NCBI GenBank assembly: GCA_036320915.1
Contig: JAXBDG010000002.1
Location: 1,922,001-1,986,000 of the forward strand
DNA: 64,000 bases
Source: Linnemannia elongata
Taxonomy: Eukaryota > Mortierellomycota > Mortierellomycetes > Mortierellales > Mortierellaceae
Direction: 5' to 3'
Shown here: piece after piece, positions 57,634 to 64,000 of the stretch
Layout: each line of letters opens with the position of its first letter
Numbering within the stretch: the first letter of the stretch is position 1
Program-made: the position numbers and the translations under genes
Notes under the pieces: generated by a model
Told to the model about the DNA's origin: nothing
Databases searched by the model: none
What the model saw: the letters and a program-made list of their open reading frames with translations, nothing else

Positions 57634-58786
57634 TGTTTTCTTTTTCGTTTAGGGCAAGTGTTAGGAAGTAAAGGGGCGAAAGGTGAGTGAGTGTCGATCA
57701 ATTGATGAAGGAGCAGGAGATGAGAGAAGAGGGAAAGAAGAGTTGGCCAAGGGCTAGGACAAAGGAAAAACAGAAAAAAAAAGTGAGGAAGGCACTTGTT
57801 CTTATATGGGATGGTTGTTGTTGTTGTTCTTCAACCCAAGGATGATAAGGATGAGAAGAAGTCCCGAGTAAAGAGGTTGTAGCAACAGAAGTAAACAATC
57901 ATCCGTTTGTTTGTTTGTTTGTTGTTTATTTGATTTCTTTCGTCGAGCGAGAGGGGAAGAGGCTAAAGGAAAACTTTATCCTTCAACACATGCATACGCT
58001 TCATGTCTTGTTTAATTTTTATGTTGTTGTATGCACTTCAGATTAGTCAGTCTCTCAAGCAAGAAGACAAAGCGAGAAGAGGGTAAAGGGGTGGATGTCT
58101 GGACTGTGGGCGCAAAAGATCTTTTTTCTTACCATTGAAGAAGGAACGAGGCGCACCAGACGGCTGGAGGTGGGGAAAGTGATGATTTCTTTTGTTGCAT
58201 GGCCAGTGTCAAATCTGACACTGCATGGGCCAAGGAACATGGGTACAACTCTTCGTTTGCAGGAGTGAGATGTGAATCCCTCGCCTGTCTTGTTCGATTA
58301 CTTCTCCTTTGATTGTATAGTTTTCAGGGGTGGGCAGAGGATCGGAGGGATACCGAATAAATAGAGAAAAGCGAGTGAAGAAAAGAAAGGTTATGATGGA
58401 AGGGTGCATGAGTGTTCTTACGCAGGAAGAGAATGAGCAAACACAAAAAGGAAATTTGTGGGGGTAAAAGGAAAGAGGAAGAAAGAGGAAGAAAGGGTAT
58501 AAAGGACACACGCTATTGTTATTTTGTCCGGACCAACCAACGATCCCCTTCGACGCCGCATTACATGCCACGGAACTCCTTTTGTTTTCTTAATTTGCTC
58601 ACAAGACCAGTTTCGTCCAAAAAGTAACGAAGCAAGTCGTGCATCCTTAGTGAATAAGTCAAAAGTAAGGACGGCCAGACAGCTGATTGTATGTAGGCCA
58701 ACAATCGAAAAAAAAGTACGAGGAGCGCACGAAGGACAAGCGAGGTGTATAACTGGGTTTCGGGACGCATTATAGGAAGGTCCATG

Positions 58787-59485
58787 TTATTGTTGATGAT
58801 TCTTGGTACTAAATCTCAATTGAAGAATAAGAAAGGAGATCGAAGGCCCGTTTGCTTGTTGTAGGACTGGAAGAAAGAAAGATCCGAGAAAAGCAGAACA
58901 ATAAGAACGAGATCTTAGGGGTTGAGAAAGGGGTGAGCAAGGGTGAGCAAGGGTGAGCAAGGGTGAGCAAGGTACACGAACACGATTGAACTGGAGATAA
59001 TCACGGATGCAAGGATCTCCATTGAGAACAAAAGTGAGCAAAGGAGGAATGAGATAACGGATTGTAGTGGGTTTCCTGGAGCAAGACCAAAGGGTGAACG
59101 AATATGCGGGGTCAATCACCTGTGCAGAAGATGGGAGGGAAGAAAGGTGATGGTGGTTGAGCCTATCAACAAACAGCTGGTTGGATAAAGTAATGGCATC
59201 TAGACCCTTGTCAAAGGCAGTCGGGGTTGCATTGGGGCCTGTAAAAGTACAGTTTGTATACCCGTCTGTCAAAACGCGAAAGGAAACGCCACCAATAACA
59301 CGTCGTGTGCCAGTTTCCAACTGCCAATGTGACTGCTCCATTGAACCCCATGGTCGAGAAAGGTATTTGGCACGGGCAGACAGTGTGGAAGAATAACGAA
59401 TTGACCATGGCTCACCTTTTTGTCCTTTTTTTTTTTGGCTCCACAATCGACGATCTAGCGACAACAAACTAGCCTTAAAAAGCAT
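58787..59485 (-). CDS. Doubtful 232-codon open frame
   Basis: Begins at an ATG at 59485 with a basic N-terminus (MLFKASLLSLDRRLW), which could be a mitochondrial presequence. The remainder matches nothing I know and includes the translated 10-bp repeat. A GTGAGC donor after codon 23 and a pyrimidine-rich stretch ending CTGCACAG suggest that only the first part might be exonic. The start lies just 87 bp from the ATG of the plus-strand gene, leaving almost no promoter, so I lean towards non-coding. It is kept because a frame of this length is uncommon by chance. Confidence 0.22.
   Translation of the reverse strand: MLFKASLLSLDRRLWSQKKKGQKGEPWSIRYSSTLSARAKYLSRPWGSMEQSHWQLETGTRRVIGGVSFRVLTDGYTNCTFTGPNATPTAFDKGLDAITLSNQLFVDRLNHHHLSSLPSSAQVIDPAYSFTLWSCSRKPTTIRYLIPPLLTFVLNGDPCIRDYLQFNRVRVPCSPLLTLAHPCSPLSQPLRSRSYCSAFLGSFFLPVLQQANGPSISFLILQLRFSTKNHQQ
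58931..58970. repeat. Tandem repeat, 4 x 10 bp
   Basis: Four exact copies of GGGTGAGCAA. Confidence 0.95.
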
Positions 59486-59571
59486 TGCAAAAGCAAACTC
59501 GCGATCGCTGCTGCTTAAGTTTTCAACAGCAGTCTAGCTGGCATCGCTCACAATCACTCAAAAACCACACA

Positions 59572-61226
59572 ATGGACCGAGGCGGAGGAGGAGGAGTCGC
59601 ATACGCGAATAGGAATAACCGTCAAGACTATGACGACCGACACGCCGACAATGGAGGACACCAAGGATACAACAGCCACTCGAGTGACTCAAACGGAGGA
59701 GGTTATAGAAGAAACCCAGGACCAGGCTACAACAACGGTCCTAGCGGCAGAGCTGGACCTGGAGGTGATTACAACAGCGGTCGAGGAGGTGCGTCTTGGG
59801 GTCAATTTAACGGCAGTAGTGGGAGACCACGCAACGACAACGCGCAATACCCAGACCGCCAATCCAACATGGCCTCGGGTAGCAGTGTTCACGGCGGAAG
59901 TCCTCCCAATTCTCACGACTACGACGGTCCTGGTCGAGGCGAGCACCGCAACTCTTTCGGCGACACGTCTTCCTACAGGGGTCAAGGCACCAGTAACGAT
60001 GGACCTTCGGATCCATCAGAGTCACTCAAGGCTTATCAGCAATCCAAGAGCAGTGACCCCTATGCTGTCGGGCTGAGATCCTCGGCGGCCTTCTTTCACG
60101 AGACATACGATAAGCTGGAGCGTCCTGGCGGATTTGCCGATGTAAGTATCTTACTGTTTTGCCATTTTTGAGTATCACTATTGGCAAATAAATTTGCTAA
60201 CTTCACAAAGTAGCCATGACCTAATTCGATACGCGGCCTTCTTAAATTGCCAAACTTAATAATAGAGCACAGCAGGGACACAATACACGGTTACAGTTAT
60301 CAAAACCTACCGCGAGATGGCGACGCAGACGACAGAGGATCAGGTCTCTGGATCACAGGATTCGACCTGGAACGGCGTTCGCATCATCAGCTCAGTAAAA
60401 CAACAGCCCACGCCCCAACATCCACAACAGCACCAACACCAACAGCACCAGCAACAACAGCGTTCAGCTCAGGCATACCCTAAAACACCTCTCGCACCCG
60501 TAGTAGCCGTTCCTCCTCGTTCCACAGCAACCGTTACTTCATTACTAAACGCCGTCCTCACCCCAACCCAGTCGCCTGTTGTTTCGTCCGCAACAGCAGT
60601 AAAGCCCAACGCGTCAGGATCATACGGATCTTCAAGCCAGTATTCTTCAGATGAGCGACGTCCTCATGGAATGACAGGCAGCTCCTCAGGCGGATTGAAG
60701 TCTAACGACAGTGCACCAACAGCGTCGAGCGCCTACCAGAAACCTCCTTCCGCCACAGCATCATCAGCGAATAAGCCCTTGGCTACTTCTGATAACGCTT
60801 GCTTGGCAGCACCAGATTTTGATACCAAGAGGAGCGCGACAGCTACCCAGCAGGATAATACCCGGAACGAGACGGCCAAGAAGGCAGATCCGAGGGGAGC
60901 ACCACCACCATCAGTAGCCAGCGCAAAAGTAGATTCTTGGTCGCAGCCTGCGGCAGGGAACACTGCAAAATCGGACCCTTGGGCTCAACCAACTGCAACG
61001 AGCAACTCGAGAGTAGAGTCTGGATTCAGCAGCTGGGGAAACACTACCCAAGGAAAGGCTGTCAGCGATCTTGTCGATTGGAGTACAGGACTTGTGTCAG
61101 AGTTCCCTACAGAGGCCAAACCTACGTTTATGGCTGTGACGGAGCGCTGGGATAAGATGGACAGGTATGATCCTTCGTATACCAGCAACCGCCAAAAGAC
61201 ACAACAACAACTACAACATCAGCATC

Positions 61227-61293
<67 letters not shown>

Positions 61294-62776
61294 GCAGCAG
61301 CAGCAGAGGCAACAGCAACAACAACATCAGCAGAGGCAGCAGCAACGACAGCAACAGCAACAGCAACAACATCAACATAACTCAGACTTAGGCTTACAGG
61401 GCGAAGAAGAGCAGGATCATCACCGAGACCGTGGGGGCGTCCAAGAGAAGCGCGAGGTTGTCAAGGAGCAAGGGGGGTCGGATCCGTGGCTTAATGACGG
61501 AAACGCCGGATTGTCAGACTGGGCAAGTTCTGAGCCCGGGGAGTCCCAGATGATCTTTATGGACCGTGACGACGCGAGTAGTCAAGACCAGCCACCACAA
61601 TCGAGCGAAAATCAACATCATAAGGAGCCAGCGCGCCATCATAACGATGATGACGGACATTACCCCGGCACCGGAGCATCTCAGGACCGTAGAGCTATGA
61701 CATCGGAGGAGAGATTCAACAACAGTCATAATAGGCCACCAGGTGGCGGTGGTGGCAGTATGGGAGGAGGTGCCAATGGTCGATACAACAGCAACAGCAG
61801 AGGTGGTCCAGGATCACGTTATGATAACGGTAGCAGTGGTGCTGGCGGCGGCCACGGCCATGAACGTGCACAGAGACATGGACCTATGACGGTGACGCCT
61901 TCTTCGCCAGTTGGTATTACAGGCCGTCGGTACTTCAACAACACCATAGATCGCGACTCTGCCCTTGGCGCATGGTCTGCAGCCTCACAGAATGCATCAT
62001 CAAAGCCAGGCCCTGGTCAAAGTATTCCACCATCCGGGTCTTCTACGTCGTTGCCAGGTTCGGGTGCGGCTGAAGGACCTCCACCGGTCAAGAGTCCTGG
62101 AAGCACAACGGGCGGTGGCGGTCGACCTGCGCTCGCGACAGCGAGTGACTTTGGCAGTTTCTTTCAAGCCGCGGCGATGTTTACACCACCACCGGCGAGG
62201 GTGCGACAGGGAGGCCACATGCGTCGTGGAAGTGAGAGCGAGAGTACGACGACACGTTATAGCAGCCCATGCAGAAGTAGGGAGTCTTCAAGGTCGCGAC
62301 CGCCGCATTCTGGGACCGGTCCTGAGCACACTGAGGTGGAGCCTAAGCAAGGAGAGGTGACTGTTGAGCGAGACTCGTTCACAGGTAGACACGAGCAGGT
62401 TGATGAGGATGAGGATCTAATCAAGGACGAGGAGATTACGCCTGTTGTTGTTCCTAGTGCTGGCACTGGCACTGTTGTCGAGGAGGACAAGGAGGATAAA
62501 CAGCAAGAAGCGGCGGGGGAGGATGACAGAAAGGTGGTGGTGCGTATGAACAGCAACTCCAGTAGGACTAGTTCGCAGGCGATGGAGGATAACCTGTTGA
62601 CCTTTCAGATGCAGAAACAGGCTGTTGTCGGGGGCAGTGGTCTTAAGGAGAAGGAGGAGGAACAGGAAGAGAGGAAGGAGGAAGGGGTTGTTAATAGTCC
62701 TGGAGCCATTGATGGCGAGAAGGCTGTCTCCGGTTCGACTCAGGGCAGCCCTAAGGCTGACTCTGTTGACGAATAA
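59572..62776 (+). CDS. Large disordered Gly- and Gln-rich protein
   Basis: Exons 59572-60141 and 60266-62776 join in phase 0 to 1026 residues. The N-terminus (1-130) is Gly/Arg/Tyr/Asn-rich with RGG-like spacing, typical of RNA-binding or condensate-forming segments. Residues about 155-210 (AYQQSKSSDPYAVGLRSSAAFFHETYDKLERPGGFAD..YTVTVIKTYREM) are the only folded-looking part. Later come a Trp-spaced stretch (SDPWAQ, FSSWGN, LVDWST, ERWDKMDRYDP), a long poly-Gln tract encoded by CAA/CAG repeats (61226-61375), another Gly-rich stretch, and an acidic Glu/Asp-rich tail. No known domain is recognised. It may be an RNA-granule or transcription-associated scaffold; this is inference from composition only. 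Confidence 0.75.
61226..61315 (+). repeat. CAA/CAG microsatellite in coding sequence
   Basis: About 22 uninterrupted CAA units followed by CAG units, all in the Gln frame. The length probably varies between strains. Confidence 0.9.
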
Positions 62777-62952
62777 TTTGACAGGAAATTAAAATAAAAA
62801 GATTTTTGTTTCGTTGTCATTGTCTTTGTCTTTGTTGCCACCACATTCACCTTTTCACCCTTTATACCTTTATTTATTTACTTCAAGACACTCCACGCGA
62901 CCTTGCTCGAGACATTTGGATTCGACCGACTAACAGGAGCATACATTCAGCA

Positions 62953-63452
62953 ATGGCCATCACACAAGGCACCAACGGAGGACAGGCAACTGCAGCAAGC
63001 GAAGCTGCAGCCTTTGAAGCCGAACGAAACCGGTTGATCACCAACATACAAATCGTAATTCCTCGCTATCCCCATCATTCTTCACAGTGACGACTAATGC
63101 TACATGCAGCAAAGAAGAAACAACTAACACAGCGCGATGTCCCTTTCTCCTCTCTTTTATTTAATGGTCGCAACAAAAGGAAATGGGCCAAGTGTTAAGC
63201 AATGTAAACATCCTGAACCGGAACCTGGAGACGATCATCACGATTGGACAGGAGTTTGAACAGTTGAGCCAATTGTGGAAACATTTTCATGCCTCGGCGT
63301 TTCAGCGTGCGGAAGAGGAGAGGTTTGATAGGGAGTTGTTGGCTCAAGAGGAGGAAGACGATCAGGAGCGGAGCCAGGAGCAAGAAGAGTATGGAGAGGA
63401 GGGACCGCAGAGTCGGGAGCGGGAGCAAGGAGAAGTGCAGGAGGATGTATGA
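62953..63452 (+). CDS. DAD1: DASH/Dam1 complex subunit Dad1
   Basis: Exons 62953-63054 and 63180-63452 join in phase 0 (donor GTAATT, acceptor AAAAG) to 124 residues. Residues about 21-75 match Dad1: FEAERNRLITNI, then EMGQVLSNVNILNRNLETIITIGQEFEQLSQLWKHF. This short helical protein is part of the fungal kinetochore ring that couples chromosomes to spindle microtubules. The C-terminal third is a Glu/Gln/Arg-rich extension not usual in yeast Dad1 (about 60-95 residues). It lies 176 bp downstream of the Gln-rich gene in the same direction. Confidence 0.9.
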
Positions 63453-63745
63453 GATGGAGGAGGCACGGGAAGACTGCTTATGTCTGAGGGAGGGAGTCAG
63501 GAGGATCTCAAACGAAATGGGACGCCAGACTACAGAAGAAAACACGCGAGCCAGCGGTCGGTGCCAAGGCAGCAACAACAACGCAACAAACCTGTACAGT
63601 AATACCATCGATTCTATTTAACAACAAACACCAGCAACCACCTATTTATTATTCTCAATACACAAACAAATACAACGAAGTAGTCGAAAGGAACAGTATA
63701 CAACGGAGAAAGATCGATGTGTCTAGATATGCGGATGCGATTTTA

Positions 63746-64000
63746 TTACTTGGGAGACTCAGAGGCAGAAGAGGGGAGAGGGAGACGCCGGAGTTCATTT
63801 AGGACTTGGTCTTCGAGGTCAGAGTCCATCTCGCGTCGTGCAACTTGTAGCATCAGCCTGTAAGTCGCCTCGTTCGGTCGGATCGACATTCCTTTTGTAG
63901 ATGTGTCGGAGGTTGTCGAGGCGGTAAAGGAGGAGGGGAGTTTACGTTGGTCGCGTTTCCAGGATGCGCGTCGGCGGGACGTCTGGTGATGAGTTGGCGT
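63746..64000 (-). CDS. 3' end of a PPR-like protein (partial)
   Basis: The last 84 codons of a minus-strand gene that continues beyond the right edge; the frame is open to base 64000 and stops at 63746-63748. It contains MSIRPNEATYRLMLQVARREMD, which fits the core of a pentatricopeptide repeat (PN..TY..ML). A basic stretch precedes it and a short Ser/Pro-rich tail ends SESPK. PPR proteins bind organellar RNA, so a mitochondrial location is likely. With one partial repeat in view the assignment is tentative. Confidence 0.5.
   Translation of the reverse strand, partial: TPTHHQTSRRRASWKRDQRKLPSSFTASTTSDTSTKGMSIRPNEATYRLMLQVARREMDSDLEDQVLNELRRLPLPSSASESPK

Larger units (their letters stand above)
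57634..59571. other. Permease upstream region and spacer
   Basis: 1.9 kb. Minus-strand donors (complements of CTTACC at 58129-58134 and CTTACG near 58418) suggest 5' untranslated exons of the permease gene or a separate spliced transcript. A 10-bp tandem repeat lies at 58931-58970. Minus-strand frames at 58787-59485 and 58561-58785 are listed separately as weak candidates. Confidence 0.4.

Noticed and set aside
58561..58785. 74-codon minus-strand frame ending near a palindromic spacer
   Set aside because: Has an ATG and fair composition but no recognisable domain and no splice link to the frame upstream; insufficient to call a gene.

Overview
The window looks like nuclear DNA of an early-diverging filamentous fungus, most likely Mortierellomycotina (a Mortierella or Linnemannia relative). 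The reasons are indirect: short spliceosomal introns (about 75-360 nt) with GTAAGT-type donors, CA-rich untranslated leaders, long T and G homopolymer runs, a Crypton element, and a pair of large NACHT-WD40 genes. Fungal core genes confirm the kingdom (POL5, MIA40, TFB5, CDC20, DAD1, an AzgA-type purine permease). No tRNA, rRNA, CRISPR array or prokaryotic operon was seen. Gene models below were built by hand from splice consensus, frame continuity and recognisable motifs.

Layout. 1-3104 is gene-poor. 3105-5402 (+) is an eight-exon FAD monooxygenase. 7769-8338 (-) is a GPI-anchored Kre9/KNH-like wall protein. Next come three relics of mobile DNA: a 5'-truncated LINE insertion with perfect 13-bp target-site duplications (8831-9494), an apparently intact five-exon Crypton tyrosine-recombinase gene (9965-14060, -), and further right a 708-bp TA-flanked inverted-repeat element (36446-37153). 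15000-19175 (+) is POL5/MYBBP1A. It is followed in the same direction by a Net1/Dnt1-like nucleolar protein (19652-21885). 23454-26491 (+) is a membrane-anchored coiled-coil protein whose frame breaks in a CAG/CAA tract. Two tandem NACHT-pentapeptide-WD40 genes on the minus strand (26667-30211 and 31510-35902) are candidate fungal STAND/NOD-like receptors. The first carries a 1-nt frameshift relative to the second.

37154-46516 is about 9.4 kb without a convincing gene, full of homopolymers and likely leader/intron sequence upstream of an LRR protein (46517-48676, +). The right third is dense: MIA40 (-), TFB5 (-) divergent from CDC20 (+), a small uncertain gene (-), an AzgA-type permease (-), a glutamine-rich disordered protein (+), DAD1 (+), and the 3' end of a PPR-like gene running off the right edge (-).

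Functionally the window mixes housekeeping genes with accessory DNA. The housekeeping set covers rDNA/ribosome biogenesis (POL5 and the Net1-like gene), mitosis (CDC20, DAD1), TFIIH (TFB5) and mitochondrial import (MIA40). The accessory set is the NLR-like pair and the transposon-derived elements.
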